Shown here piece by piece: positions 26,389 to 39,137 of a DNA stretch of 64,000 nt. Made by a program: the position numbers and the translations under genes. The notes under the pieces are model-generated. The model had not been told where the DNA came from and did not search any database. It saw only the letters and a list, made by a program, of their open reading frames with translations. How positions within the stretch are numbered: the stretch's first letter is position 1; each line of letters starts with the position of its first letter. Source of the stretch: Shouchella hunanensis (GTDB lineage: Bacteria > Bacillota > Bacilli > Bacillales > Bacillaceae_D); NCBI RefSeq assembly GCF_028735875.1, contig NZ_CP117834.1, forward strand, positions 3,956,001-4,020,000, in the 5' to 3' direction.

Positions 26389-29106
26389 TTATTGAGCTGT
26401 ACGAACGTCTTGCTTTTTAAACAATTGAAAACCACCAAGAACAACAGTTGGAATGGCAGCCATCCCCATAACGAGTAGCCACTCTTGTAAACCAAGAGGA
26501 ACAGTATGGAAAATGGGTTGAAGCTGAGGTACATAGATGACGGCAATCATAAGCAAAACTGAGATGAATACAGCTCCTACTAAGTATTTGTTTTCAAATA
26601 AATTTCTGTGGTAAATGGAATATTCACTGCGACAATCAAACACATGAATTAACTGTGCCATAACGAGTGTTAAAAAGGCAACAGTTTGCGCTAAAATGAG
26701 TTGTTCAGGGTTATTGTTGTACGTGAGTGCAAAAGCAACGATTGTCACAACACCGATCATAATGCCCCGACTAATAATTTTCCAACCGAGACCACGCGCA
26801 AAGACACTTTCATTTTGTTTTCTCGGCTTCCGTTTCATAACATCACCTTCAGCCTGATCCATCCCTAATGCAATCGCTGGCAGTCCATCTGTTACGAGAT
26901 TAATCCATAGTATTTGTATCGCTACTAGTGGGAGTGGCATTCCCAATATCATAGCAAATAACATCACTAAAATTTCGCCGACATTGGAAGCTAGCATGTA
27001 GCGAATAAATTTGCGAATATTTTCGTAAATATTGCGCCCTTCCTTAATCGCTTCTTTAATCGTTAAGAAATTATCATCGGCTAATACTAATTCAGACGCC
27101 TCTTTTGCAACATCTGTACCTGTAATCCCCATCGCAATTCCAATATTCGCCGCTTTTATAGCTGGCGCATCGTTTACGCCATCGCCTGTCATCGCTACGA
27201 TATGGTCACGCTTTTGAAGAGCTTGAACGATCTTTAATTTATGCTCTGGTGACACTCTGGCATAAACGTAAATATCATCTACCCTATCTTCAAGATCTTC
27301 AACAGAGAGGGTATCAAGCGTCTTCCCATCTATAACGAGACCACCTTCTGGTAAAATGGTTAATTCCTTTGCGATCGCTGCTGCTGTAATTTTATGATCT
27401 CCTGTAATCATAATCGTTTTAATACCCGCTTCACGACACTCTTGAATCGCTTGCTTTGCTTCTTCTCGCGGAGGATCCATCATACCTTGAATACCAATAA
27501 GCGTTAAATTCGACTCTGCTTCTGTCGTCGTTCGGCACGTTTCACCTACCTTTAGGGGACGGTACGCAATAGCAATGGTTCGTAACGCCTTACTTGCCAT
27601 ACCCTCAACAACGTCATTCACTTGCTGTCGCGTTGCCCCTGTTAACAATTCATCTAACGTTCCTTTGCGAATGCGCTCGCAGTGAGCTAGGACCACGTCT
27701 GGTGCACCTTTTGTAATAACAAAAGATTGCCCTTGTTTATCCTTTACAATAACCGTCATCATCTTTCTCCCCGAATCAAACGGAAACTCTTGAATTCGCT
27801 TAAATTGCTCTTCCAAACCAGCTTGAGAATAACCTGCTTTTAAAGCAGATATAAGGAGTGCTCCCTCTGTCGGATCCCCGTCCAATACAAGTGTTGTCTT
27901 TTTTTTGCGTTTTTCACGCACTTCCTTCTCTACAAGAGCAGCGTTATTGCAAAGTACGCCATAGGTTAATAGACGACTTAAATTTGGTTTTTTATTCGGT
28001 ACAACAATCGATTCTTGTTCTTTAAACTGGCCTTCTGTTTCAAAGCCATTTCCGGTAACAGTGACGTACTCACTAGCTGTCCATAGCTCTTTAACCGTCA
28101 TTTTATTTTGCGTAAGTGTACCAGTTTTGTCTGAACAAATGACAGAGGCACATCCTAATGTCTCAACAGCTGGAAGCTTTCGAACGATGCCTCGACGCTT
28201 GATCATTCGCTGTACCCCAAGGGCTAATGCAACCGTTACAATAGCAGGTAACCCTTCCGGAATAGCGGCGACAGCCAACGACACCCCTGAAATAAACATC
28301 GTCTGTACATCGTGTCCTTGAATTACACCAATGCCCACAACAAGAGCTGTCAATAGCAATGCAACAGCGATTAACGTCTTCCCAAGTTGCTCAAGACGTC
28401 GTTGCAATGGCGTAACAACATTGGTTGTTCCTTGAAGAAGGTGGGCAATTTTACCCATCTCCGTTTTCATTCCCGTAGCAACCACAATTCCTGTCCCACT
28501 ACCTTGGGTGACCATGGTGCCCATGAAAGCCATATTCTCTTGATCACCTAGTGAAACGTCTTTATGCTCAATGGCATGCTCATGTTTATGTGTTGGAACC
28601 GATTCACCTGTTAGAGAGGCTTCATCAATCCGTAAACCGGACACAGACATCAATCGAAGGTCAGCTCCAACGCGATCTCCAGCACTAATTTTCACATAGT
28701 CTCCAGGTACAATGTCACTGGAAAGTACTTTGACCCATTCACGATTTCGCAAAACATTCATTTGTGGTGCCGACAGTTCTTTCAAGGCATCTAATGACTT
28801 TTCTGCTTTTCGCTCTTGCACAAAACCTAGAATTGCATTAAGGAAGACGATACCCATAATCGTCACAGCGTCCAGCATTTCTCCTATTAATCCAGATATT
28901 AGTGTAGCGGCGAGTAATACGAGAACCATAAAGTCTTTAAACTGCGCTAAAAAAGTTGCTAAAGCAGACGCCTTCTCTGCCTCTTTAAGCTTGTTCAAAC
29001 CAAACGTACCAATTCGCTTTTTCACATTCTTATCCGTCAACCCGTCTGACAAGCTTGCATTGGTTTTATGTTCCACTTCTTCAGGCTTCATGTTATACCA
29101 TTTCAT
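26389..29106 (-). CDS. yloB: P-type calcium-transporting ATPase (YloB-like)
   Basis: A 905-residue P2A-type pump of the SERCA family that exports calcium. The actuator-domain TGES motif occurs in SLTGESVPT, the phosphorylation motif is CSDKTGTLTQNKM, and the hinge is MTGDGVNDAPA. The calcium-site PEGLPA sequence lies in the fourth membrane segment, and NLVTDGLPA in a later one. Ten membrane segments are evident. In the alignment frame it has the usual N-terminal cation-ATPase domain starting WYNMKPEEVEHKTNAS. The ATG at 29106 has GAGGTG upstream. It is transcribed divergently from rqcH. In B. subtilis, yloB is encoded in spores and linked to calcium uptake. Confidence 0.95.
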   Translation of the reverse strand: MKWYNMKPEEVEHKTNASLSDGLTDKNVKKRIGTFGLNKLKEAEKASALATFLAQFKDFMVLVLLAATLISGLIGEMLDAVTIMGIVFLNAILGFVQERKAEKSLDALKELSAPQMNVLRNREWVKVLSSDIVPGDYVKISAGDRVGADLRLMSVSGLRIDEASLTGESVPTHKHEHAIEHKDVSLGDQENMAFMGTMVTQGSGTGIVVATGMKTEMGKIAHLLQGTTNVVTPLQRRLEQLGKTLIAVALLLTALVVGIGVIQGHDVQTMFISGVSLAVAAIPEGLPAIVTVALALGVQRMIKRRGIVRKLPAVETLGCASVICSDKTGTLTQNKMTVKELWTASEYVTVTGNGFETEGQFKEQESIVVPNKKPNLSRLLTYGVLCNNAALVEKEVREKRKKKTTLVLDGDPTEGALLISALKAGYSQAGLEEQFKRIQEFPFDSGRKMMTVIVKDKQGQSFVITKGAPDVVLAHCERIRKGTLDELLTGATRQQVNDVVEGMASKALRTIAIAYRPLKVGETCRTTTEAESNLTLIGIQGMMDPPREEAKQAIQECREAGIKTIMITGDHKITAAAIAKELTILPEGGLVIDGKTLDTLSVEDLEDRVDDIYVYARVSPEHKLKIVQALQKRDHIVAMTGDGVNDAPAIKAANIGIAMGITGTDVAKEASELVLADDNFLTIKEAIKEGRNIYENIRKFIRYMLASNVGEILVMLFAMILGMPLPLVAIQILWINLVTDGLPAIALGMDQAEGDVMKRKPRKQNESVFARGLGWKIISRGIMIGVVTIVAFALTYNNNPEQLILAQTVAFLTLVMAQLIHVFDCRSEYSIYHRNLFENKYLVGAVFISVLLMIAVIYVPQLQPIFHTVPLGLQEWLLVMGMAAIPTVVLGGFQLFKKQDVRTAQ

Positions 29107-29136
29107 GAATACACCTCACACATCTACATCCACCCT

Positions 29137-29165
29137 TTGTCCTCATAAACTGTACATGCTATACT
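29137..29165 (+). promoter_or_regulatory. Sigma-A promoter P1 of rqcH
   Basis: TTGTCC (29137-29142) and TATACT (29160-29165) with a 17-base spacer and an extended TGC before the -10. Confidence 0.65.
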
Positions 29166-29179
29166 TACAAGCCATCTTA

Positions 29180-29208
29180 TTCAGCAAGTTCGAAAAACAT
29201 GCTATACT
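29180..29208 (+). promoter_or_regulatory. Sigma-A promoter P2 of rqcH
   Basis: TTCAGC (29180-29185) and TATACT (29203-29208) with a 17-base spacer. The 13 bases around both -10 boxes are identical (29154-29166 and 29197-29209), 43 bases apart. Confidence 0.65.
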
Positions 29209-29249
29209 TTATCAAGGAAACGAGTTGTAGAAAGTAAAGAGGTGATCAC

Positions 29250-30956
29250 ATGTCTTATGATGGCATGATGACAAGAGCTATCACGTATGAGCTTCAACAC
29301 TTAATAGGTGGGCGAATATCAAAAATTCACCAACCATTTAAAACGGAATTAATAATGACAATTCGAGCACAAGGAAAAAATCATTCGTTGCTCGCTTCAG
29401 CCAATGCTCAATTCGCACGGCTTCATGTAACAACTGAAAAATATGATAACCCAAGTGAACCACCAATGTTTTGCATGCTGCTACGTAAGCATCTTGAAGG
29501 CGGATTTATTCGCTCGATTACTCAGGACGGCTTTGACCGAGTGATCCGAATGTCTGTTGCAAATAAAGATGAACTTGGCGATCAAACAGAACGCATACTA
29601 CTCTTTGAAATCATGGGACGACATAGCAATATTATTCTTGTTAATCCTCACACAGAAACCATTTTAGATAGTATAAAGCACGTTCGCTTTGACCAAAGCA
29701 GCTATCGAACAGTTGGACCAGGTCAAGTGTACAAAGCACCTCCTGCTCAAGAAAAAGAAAATCCGTTTCAAGCGAAGGCAACCGATGTTATAAAACAACT
29801 TGATTTCAATGCGGGGAAAATGGACAAGCAGCTTGTCTCTGCATTTGCAGGCGTATCACCATTACTCGCTAAAGAAATCGTTCATCGGGCGGGATTTGCA
29901 AACCAACAAACGGTACCGAATTCATTTGTTGCGCTTATGGAACAAATCCAAAATCATCAGTACACATTCACCTTGCGAAAAGGACCAAAAGAAACGTTTT
30001 CGTATCTTTCCCTTCACCATATAGAAGGAGAAGAGCGAGTGTTTCCAACCGCAAGCGAGCTACTTGATGCGTATTACTACGGAAAAGCAGAGCGAGATCG
30101 GGTTAAACAACAAGCTCACGATTTAGAGCGACTGTTGAAAAACGAATACCAAAAAAACATTCGTAAACTGAAGAAGCTTGAGCAAACATTAACCCAAGCG
30201 GAAGAAGCGACTCAGTTTCAAAAAATAGGTGAACTGCTCACAGCGAATATTCATGCTATTAAGCGTGGAATGACTGAAATTGACGTGGTTGATTATTACG
30301 ATGAAGCTGGCGGAACAATCACTATTGAGCTTGATCTACAGAAAACACCATCTGAAAATGCCCAATGGTTTTTCAAAAAATACCAAAAAGCTAAAACCGC
30401 TCGATTAGAAGTTGTTGATCAGCTAGTAAAAACAGAACAAGAATTAGCGTATTTAGAATCCCTTATTCAACAAATGGACTCTGCTTCTCCACGAGATGTT
30501 GAGGAAATTCGTGAAGAATTAATGCAAGAAGGGTATATTAAAAAGCGTCAGCAACAAGGGAAAAAGAAAAAGAAGCAAGCAACTAACCCAACCCTTGAAC
30601 GTTATCAGTCATCAACTGGAATTGAGCTTCTCGTCGGCAAAAATAACCGTCAGAATGACTATCTTACGAATCGACTGGCTCGTCAAAACGAGATTTGGCT
30701 GCATACAAAAGAGATTCCAGGTTCACATGTTGTCGTTCGGGACATGGACCCTGATGAGACGACGCTAAAAGAAGCTGCCCTTATCGCTGCTTTTTTCTCT
30801 AAAGCTCGAGATTCAAGCTCGGTACCAGTTGACTACACGAAAGTTCGGCACGTAAAAAAACCAAGTGGTGCTAAGCCAGGTTACGTCACATACGATAACC
30901 AAACAACCCTTTTCGTCACACCAGATGAAGACATCGTGAAACAATTGAAGCTGTAA
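29250..30956 (+). CDS. rqcH: Ribosome quality control factor RqcH (NFACT family)
   Basis: RqcH binds obstructed 50S subunits and adds a C-terminal alanine tail to the stalled peptide. It has 568 residues. The NFACT-N domain starts MSYDGMMTRAITYELQHLI, and an Asp-Arg pair at residues 96-97 matches the D97/R98 motif needed for tRNA binding in the B. subtilis protein. A helix-hairpin-helix and coiled coils (around residues 280-420) follow, and the NFACT-R domain includes NRQNDYLTNRLA and WLHTKEIPGSHVVVR. The ATG at 29250 has GAGGTGATC. It was formerly annotated as fibronectin-binding protein YloA/FbpA. It is a single-gene plus-strand unit ending in a strong terminator. Confidence 0.96.
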   Translation: MSYDGMMTRAITYELQHLIGGRISKIHQPFKTELIMTIRAQGKNHSLLASANAQFARLHVTTEKYDNPSEPPMFCMLLRKHLEGGFIRSITQDGFDRVIRMSVANKDELGDQTERILLFEIMGRHSNIILVNPHTETILDSIKHVRFDQSSYRTVGPGQVYKAPPAQEKENPFQAKATDVIKQLDFNAGKMDKQLVSAFAGVSPLLAKEIVHRAGFANQQTVPNSFVALMEQIQNHQYTFTLRKGPKETFSYLSLHHIEGEERVFPTASELLDAYYYGKAERDRVKQQAHDLERLLKNEYQKNIRKLKKLEQTLTQAEEATQFQKIGELLTANIHAIKRGMTEIDVVDYYDEAGGTITIELDLQKTPSENAQWFFKKYQKAKTARLEVVDQLVKTEQELAYLESLIQQMDSASPRDVEEIREELMQEGYIKKRQQQGKKKKKQATNPTLERYQSSTGIELLVGKNNRQNDYLTNRLARQNEIWLHTKEIPGSHVVVRDMDPDETTLKEAALIAAFFSKARDSSSVPVDYTKVRHVKKPSGAKPGYVTYDNQTTLFVTPDEDIVKQLKL

Positions 30957-30995
30957 TACTAGCTCATCTAAGGCATGCACAATAAAAATCATAAA

Positions 30996-31037
30996 AGCGC
31001 AAACGACTGCTACCTATTTGTCGTTTGCGCTCTTTTT
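30996..31037. terminator. Bidirectional terminator after rqcH and the pyr operon
   Basis: AGCGCAAACGAC (30996-31007) and GTCGTTTGCGCT (31020-31031) form a perfect 12-bp stem with a 12-base loop and a T run on the plus strand. On the minus strand the tail reads TTTTATGATTTTT. Confidence 0.93.
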
Positions 31038-31055
31038 TATTCATTTGGCTAGCCT

Positions 31056-31709
31056 TTAACAAGCTTTTGTCAACAGGCCAAGCCCGTCAAGCACCGGTTC
31101 ATGCTCGATGGTGAAATAACCAGCTCCTTTTAACAATTGTGTTAACTGGTGTTCACTTTTGCGATGGCGCCGCTCCGATACCGTTGCCCATTTTATAAGA
31201 AAGGCGGTTTCCTTTTCCGAAAATTGATGAGTGCTCGCATATGTGCTTGCCGCTGCGACTGACATATGAGGAGCAGGATTTAATAAAAAAAGATTGCCAC
31301 CAGGAGTCGTTGCTTTTCTTAGCTCATGAAGCCCTGTCTCGATAGAAGGTAGTAAAAATAGCGCACACGTTGAAAATACAAGATCATAAGTAGTGCCACT
31401 TAAAGGTAAATTCATAGCATCGCCTACAATTGCTTTCGCTTTATCCTCCATATGAGCCTCTTTAAACAATTCATTTGCTTTCCTAACCATTTCCCTGGAA
31501 ATATCTATGCCAGTTAACGACTTCGCTTCATGAGCGCCTCTAAGAAGAAGACGACCCGTTCCGCACCCTACATCTAAAACCGCTTTGTCTTGCCACGTAC
31601 CTGAGAACGCTTTTAGCTGTTCGTGAATTGTTGAAAGCCATCTTGTAGAAACCATGTCATCAAAAAACTGAACCAATGGATCAAATTCGCTTCCTTCCAT
31701 TTTCCGCAC
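31056..31709 (-). CDS. SAM-dependent class I methyltransferase (substrate unknown)
   Basis: A 217-residue methyltransferase of the Rossmann type. SAM-binding motif I is LDVGCGTGRLL (near residues 45-55), motif II is TGIDISREMVRKA, and GDAMNLPL and FSTCALFLLP complete the fold. The substrate cannot be read; it resembles the type 11/UbiE-like domain. GTG 31709 has AAAGGCGG upstream; an internal ATG at 31700 is an alternative. It follows pyrE on the same strand by 23 bases and ends at the terminator shared with rqcH, so it is likely the last gene transcribed with the pyr operon. I know of no such gene at this place in B. subtilis. Base composition is not obviously different from its neighbours. 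Confidence 0.85.
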   Translation of the reverse strand: MRKMEGSEFDPLVQFFDDMVSTRWLSTIHEQLKAFSGTWQDKAVLDVGCGTGRLLLRGAHEAKSLTGIDISREMVRKANELFKEAHMEDKAKAIVGDAMNLPLSGTTYDLVFSTCALFLLPSIETGLHELRKATTPGGNLFLLNPAPHMSVAAASTYASTHQFSEKETAFLIKWATVSERRHRKSEHQLTQLLKGAGYFTIEHEPVLDGLGLLTKAC

Positions 31710-31732
31710 AGGGCTACACCGCCTTTACTTTA

Positions 31733-32364
31733 TCATTGCACCACAAGCCACTCTTCGTTTTGAGGATTCTCACGCCATACCTCGAGCTTGCGTTGCTCTT
31801 GTTCCGAAATAAGCCCTCTTTGTTTTGCCTGTTCAATCAGCGTTTCGTATTCACTTAACACATGGTAAGGAAGGTTCGCTTCTTGAAACTGTACTTCTGC
31901 TGCTTGCAATTGGTACGAAAAGATTGCTGCAACAAAGCAAACGTCCCCTCCACTTTCTCGCACTGCTTCAGCAGCGGCAATTGAGCTTCCACCTGTAGAA
32001 ATTAAGTCTTCAATTATAACTACTTTGCTAGCGGCAGCTAAATGTCCTTCAATTTTATTTTTCTTTCCATGCCCTTTTGCACTTCCTCTTACGTAGATCA
32101 TTGGTAAGTTGAGTTCGTCAGCCACCCAAGCAGCGTGTGGAATGCCCGCTGTAGCGGTTCCTGCAATGACTTCAGCATCTGGAGCATATTTCATTATTAA
32201 TTGTGCTAACCCTCTAGCAATGTCTTTACGCACATTAGGATAGGAAAGTGTCAAACGATTGTCGCAATAAATGGGCGATTTCATCCCTGAGCTCCATGTA
32301 AATGGTTCATTTGGCGATAGTGTTACCGCTTTGATATCTAATAAGTGATTGGCAATTTTTTGAC

Positions 32365-32368
<4 letters not shown>
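31733..32368 (-). CDS. pyrE: Orotate phosphoribosyltransferase
   Basis: PyrE joins orotate to PRPP to form OMP. It has 211 residues. The PRPP-binding signature [20 protein letters not shown] is present near residues 110-129. [17 protein letters not shown] is the conserved N-terminal stretch. The ATG at 32368 overlaps the pyrF stop by four bases (ATGA). It is the last pyr gene, followed after 23 bases by a methyltransferase gene on the same strand. Regulation is by the PyrR attenuators upstream. Confidence 0.97.
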
Positions 32369-34776
<2,408 letters not shown>

Positions 34777-34806
34777 CTTGTTCACTCCTTCATGAATTCA
34801 TGGAAA

Positions 34807-34832
34807 GAGTCACATGCCTTAGGCAGTGACTC
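34807..34832 (-). other. Intercistronic hairpin between carB and pyrK
   Basis: GAGTCAC/GTGACTC (34807-34813, 34826-34832) and TGCC/GGCA (34815-34818, 34822-34825) form an 11-bp stem with a one-base bulge and a three-base loop. The minus-strand tail has only three T residues, so it may be an RNA stability or partial termination element. Confidence 0.7.
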
Positions 34833-34839
34833 ACTCGTG

Positions 34840-37800
34840 TTATACAGGTTGCGGCATACTCTCTGCAGCAAAGGTGATAGACTCCAGTACGCTAAGTAGC
34901 GCAGCTGCTGTATCAATGGATGTTAGACAGACAACACCATTTTCAACTGATTCACGTCGAATTCTAAAGCCATCTCTTGCGGGTTGCTTGCCTCTTGTTA
35001 GCGTATTAATAACAAACTGCGCCTCACCTTGACGAATAAGGTCAAGCAAATGTGGCTTTCCTTCATTAATTTTATTGACAATTCGAGCAGGAATCCCTAC
35101 TTGATTAAGCTTTTCTGCAGTTCCTGAAGTTGCCATAATGCTAAAGCCGATTTCATGAAATCGTCTAGCAATCTCAATGGACTCTTCTTTATCTTTATCT
35201 GCAATAGTGAACAACACAGAACCATGCGTCGGAATATTCATTCCTGATGCAACAAGACCTTTATAAAGCGCCTTTTCGAGTGTACGATCACGTCCCATCA
35301 CTTCTCCAGTTGACTTCATCTCTGGACCAAGAGTAATGTCGACACGACGTAATTTCGCAAATGAGAAGACTGGTACTTTCACTGATACTTCCTTTGCTTC
35401 AGGATGATAGCCTGTACCATATCCTAATGAAGCCAATGTCTCTCCTAACATGACACGTGTTGCAATATTTGCCATTGGTACGCCGGTAATTTTACTTAGA
35501 AAAGGAACCGTACGGCTAGAACGTGGATTTACCTCTAATACATACACATCATCCTGATGCCATACAAACTGAATGTTCAGTAGACCAATAATGTTTAGCC
35601 CACGAGCAATTTTTGTTGTCCGCTCAATGAGTCGTTCTTTTAAGTGATCAGGTACAGTTTGCGGAGGATATACAGCGATTGAATCCCCTGAGTGGACGCC
35701 TGCTCTTTCAATGTGCTCCATAATCCCTGGGATATAGACATCTTCTCCATCCGATATGGCATCAACTTCAAGTTCTTTCCCTGTTAAATAGCGATCAATT
35801 AAAACCGGGTGTTTCGGATTCACTTTAACAGCTGACTTCATGTAGCGCAGTAATTCCTCTTCATGGTAAACAATTTCCATTGCCCGACCACCGAGCACAT
35901 AAGAAGGTCGAACGAGTACAGGGTAGCCTATATTGGTTGCAATGGTTACTGCACCTTCCACCGATGTTGCCGTTTTACCAAGTGGTTGAGGAATGTCTAG
36001 CTGCATAAGCGTTTGTTCAAATTTATCTCGATTTTCGGCACGATCCATATCTTCTAGCTGAGTGCCAATAATCGTCACCCCTCTTGCTGCCAAATCAGCA
36101 GCAAGATTAATCGCTGTTTGACCACCGAATTGAACAATAACTCCTTTTGGCTGCTCTAACTGAATGACGTTCATGACATCTTCAATCGTCAATGGTTCAA
36201 AATAAAGCTTATCTGAAGTTGAAAAGTCAGTTGACACCGTTTCTGGGTTGTTGTTCATAATGATTGCTTCATAGCCCGCTTCTTTTATGGCCCATACTGT
36301 ATGCACCGTTGCGTAATCAAATTCAATACCTTGACCGATACGGATAGGCCCTGAACCTAATACCAAAATGCTTTCTTGTTCCGTCACAATCGACTCGTTT
36401 TCACGTTCGTAAGTGCTGTAAAAATATGGCGTAGGCGAAGCAAATTCTGCCGCACATGTATCCACCATTTTATAAACAGGCTTAATCCCTGCTGCCTCCC
36501 TTAACTCATAGACAGCTTGTTCTTCTGCTTTCCAAACCGAAGCAATAAACGAATCTGAGAATCCTGCTCGCTTTATTTTCCTTAACACATTCTCATTTGT
36601 TCGTGCTTCCTCTAATTGCTCTTCCAAGGCGACAATTCGGGCTAGCTTTCTTAAGAACAATCGATCAATTTTAGTCGTTTCATGAATGACGTCTATGGAT
36701 ATGCCTTTTCGAAGGAGTGCTCCAATGGCAAACAAGCGCTCGTCGTCGGCTTTTGACACTTTTTGAAGTAATGCATCTGCTGTTTGTTCTTCTAACGTTG
36801 AATCGATTAAATGATCGTAGCCTGCCTCCAAAGAGCGAACCGCTTTTAAAAGTGATTCTTCAAGAGATCGTCCAATCGCCATCACTTCACCGGTTGCCTT
36901 CATTTGCGTCCCTAACGTTCGATTAGCACTTTCGAACTTGTCAAAAGGCCAGCGCGGAATTTTTGACACAACATAGTCAAGGGCAGGTTCAAAACTGGCG
37001 TACGTTGTTTCTGTAACAGGATTTTTTAGTTCATCAAGATGATAGCCAACCGCGATTTTAGCGGCAATTTTAGCAATCGGATAGCCTGTCGCTTTTGAAG
37101 CAAGAGCCGAAGAACGACTAACCCGTGGATTTACTTCGATAATATAGTACTGGTCACTGTGGGCATCGAGGGCAAATTGCACATTACATCCGCCTTCAAT
37201 TCCAAGGGCTCGAATAATCGAGAGAGAAGAGTTACGTAACATTTGATAATCTCGGTCTGATAGTGTTTGGCTTGGAGCAAAGACGATTGAATCGCCTGTG
37301 TGTACGCCGACTGGGTCAAAGTTTTCCATATTACAAACAACGATTGCCTCGTCTTGAGCGTCACGCATTACCTCATATTCCACTTCTTTAAAACCAGCTA
37401 TGCTTTTTTCTACAAGACACTGAGTTACTGGACTATACTTTAAACCACTCGCAACAATTTCTTGTAAATCTTCTTCATTGTAAGCAATTCCGCCACCTGT
37501 ACCCCCTAGGGTGTAGGCAGGTCGAATAATCACAGGGAAACCAATGTGCGCTACAAATTTTTCCGCCTCCGCTAATGTATGAACGATTTCACTTTCAGGT
37601 ACAGGCTCACCGAGTAAATTCATTAGTGCTCGGAATTGTTCACGATCTTCCGCTTGTTCAATTGCACTAAGCTTTGTGCCAAGCAGTTCAATGTCGTATT
37701 GTTCCAGTACACCTGCGTTTTTTAGCTCTAATGCCATATTAAGGCCGGTTTGTCCTCCTAACGTTGGTAGAAGACCATCCGGACGCTCTTTGCGGATAAT

Positions 37801-38028
37801 TCTCGTCACAAATTCTAACGTTAACGGTTCAATGTAAACCTGATCTGCCATCGTAGTGTCTGTCATGATCGTAGCTGGGTTGGAATTGATTAGAATGACT
37901 TCATATCCTTCTTCTTTTAAAGCTTGACACGCTTGAGTGCCTGCATAATCAAATTCCGCCGCTTGACCAATGACAATCGGACCTGAACCAATCACAAGAA
38001 TCTTTTTTAAATCTGTACGCTTTGGCAT
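34840..38028 (-). CDS. carB: Carbamoyl phosphate synthase, large subunit
   Basis: CarB makes carbamoyl phosphate from ammonia (from CarA), bicarbonate and two ATP. It has 1062 residues. Two homologous ATP-grasp halves are seen: [20 protein letters not shown] at the N-terminus, and the repeated [20 protein letters not shown] near residue 560. The last roughly 130 residues are the allosteric MGS-like domain. The ATG at 38028 has GGGAG. In B. subtilis this copy is called PyrAB and serves pyrimidine synthesis. It lies between carA and pyrK in the operon. Confidence 0.97.
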   Translation of the reverse strand: MPKRTDLKKILVIGSGPIVIGQAAEFDYAGTQACQALKEEGYEVILINSNPATIMTDTTMADQVYIEPLTLEFVTRIIRKERPDGLLPTLGGQTGLNMALELKNAGVLEQYDIELLGTKLSAIEQAEDREQFRALMNLLGEPVPESEIVHTLAEAEKFVAHIGFPVIIRPAYTLGGTGGGIAYNEEDLQEIVASGLKYSPVTQCLVEKSIAGFKEVEYEVMRDAQDEAIVVCNMENFDPVGVHTGDSIVFAPSQTLSDRDYQMLRNSSLSIIRALGIEGGCNVQFALDAHSDQYYIIEVNPRVSRSSALASKATGYPIAKIAAKIAVGYHLDELKNPVTETTYASFEPALDYVVSKIPRWPFDKFESANRTLGTQMKATGEVMAIGRSLEESLLKAVRSLEAGYDHLIDSTLEEQTADALLQKVSKADDERLFAIGALLRKGISIDVIHETTKIDRLFLRKLARIVALEEQLEEARTNENVLRKIKRAGFSDSFIASVWKAEEQAVYELREAAGIKPVYKMVDTCAAEFASPTPYFYSTYERENESIVTEQESILVLGSGPIRIGQGIEFDYATVHTVWAIKEAGYEAIIMNNNPETVSTDFSTSDKLYFEPLTIEDVMNVIQLEQPKGVIVQFGGQTAINLAADLAARGVTIIGTQLEDMDRAENRDKFEQTLMQLDIPQPLGKTATSVEGAVTIATNIGYPVLVRPSYVLGGRAMEIVYHEEELLRYMKSAVKVNPKHPVLIDRYLTGKELEVDAISDGEDVYIPGIMEHIERAGVHSGDSIAVYPPQTVPDHLKERLIERTTKIARGLNIIGLLNIQFVWHQDDVYVLEVNPRSSRTVPFLSKITGVPMANIATRVMLGETLASLGYGTGYHPEAKEVSVKVPVFSFAKLRRVDITLGPEMKSTGEVMGRDRTLEKALYKGLVASGMNIPTHGSVLFTIADKDKEESIEIARRFHEIGFSIMATSGTAEKLNQVGIPARIVNKINEGKPHLLDLIRQGEAQFVINTLTRGKQPARDGFRIRRESVENGVVCLTSIDTAAALLSVLESITFAAESMPQPV

Positions 38029-38051
38029 ATCAACACTCTCCCCTATCTCAA

Positions 38052-39137
38052 TTAAACAAGTACGTTCGTTTTCGCTGTATTCATCATCCCAATAAATCGA
38101 TCGAACAAATCATTTGCATCGTGCGGTCCCGGGTTTGCTTCCGGGTGGTACTGAACGCTAAATGCATCTGCTCGGCGATGTTTCAAGCCTTCAACTGTCC
38201 CATCATTGACTGCTTCATGCGTTAACATAAGCTCGGTTCCTTCAAGGGAATCTAAATCAACTGTATAGCCATGATTTTGAGCTGTTATATCGATTCGCCC
38301 TGTCTCTATCTCTCTTACAGGGTGATTAGACCCACGATGGCCAAATCGTAATTTACTCGTTGTGGCTCCACACGCTAAAGCAAGTAGTTGATGGCCTAAG
38401 CATATGCCGAATAGAGGAACCTCCCCAATTAGTGACGCAACCGTTTGAATGGTTTCTGGAACATCTTCTGGATTCCCTGGTCCGTTTGAAACGAGGACGC
38501 CATCTACACCTAGACGTTTAATTTCTTGAGCAGATGTATGATAAGGTACCACAACGACATCGCAGTGGCGTTCAATGAGCGATTGTAAAATGCCGTGCTT
38601 CATTCCACAATCAATTAACGCAACCCGCTTCCCTTTACCAGGTACATGATAAGCCGTATTAACAGATACTTGTGACACTTGCGTTGTCTGCAATGGCGAT
38701 TCCTGCAACGTTTTTACAACGTCTTCCACCTGAACGGATAAAGAGCAAATGTAGCCTTTTAATGTTCCGTGGACACGGATTTTCCGTGTAAGCATCCGAG
38801 TATCAATGCCAGCTAATCCAGGTATGTTTTTGGCTACAAGTAAATCGTGAAGAGATTCTTGCTCTCGATAATGACTTGGTTCATGTTCAACTTCTCTTAC
38901 AATGAGCGCAGCAATGGCTGGATCTAATGATTCAAAGTCATCCCGATTAATTCCGTAGTTACCAATGAGTGGATACGTAAGCATCACCATTTGTCCACAG
39001 TAAGATGGGTCCGAAAGAATTTCTTGATAGCCTGTCATTCCTGTATTAAATACTACTTCCCCACTTATCTCGACATCAGCTCCGAACCCTTCACCGATCA
39101 ATACTGTTCCATCTTCTAAAATTAGTTGTTTATCCAT
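38052..39137 (-). CDS. carA: Carbamoyl phosphate synthase, small (glutaminase) subunit
   Basis: CarA hydrolyses glutamine to supply ammonia through a tunnel to CarB. It has 361 residues. The class I glutamine amidotransferase nucleophile is in [15 protein letters not shown], and the partner His-Glu lies in [12 protein letters not shown]. The N-terminal CPSase domain begins [17 protein letters not shown]. It overlaps the end of pyrC by eight bases and precedes carB by 23. ATG 39137 has AAAGGAG. Confidence 0.97.
   Translation of the reverse strand: MDKQLILEDGTVLIGEGFGADVEISGEVVFNTGMTGYQEILSDPSYCGQMVMLTYPLIGNYGINRDDFESLDPAIAALIVREVEHEPSHYREQESLHDLLVAKNIPGLAGIDTRMLTRKIRVHGTLKGYICSLSVQVEDVVKTLQESPLQTTQVSQVSVNTAYHVPGKGKRVALIDCGMKHGILQSLIERHCDVVVVPYHTSAQEIKRLGVDGVLVSNGPGNPEDVPETIQTVASLIGEVPLFGICLGHQLLALACGATTSKLRFGHRGSNHPVREIETGRIDITAQNHGYTVDLDSLEGTELMLTHEAVNDGTVEGLKHRRADAFSVQYHPEANPGPHDANDLFDRFIGMMNTAKTNVLV

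Noticed and set aside
28712-29230. Plus-strand frame of 172 residues antisense to the calcium ATPase
   Set aside because: It mirrors a conserved coding gene, has a Ser/Thr/Ile-rich shadow composition and no ribosome site.
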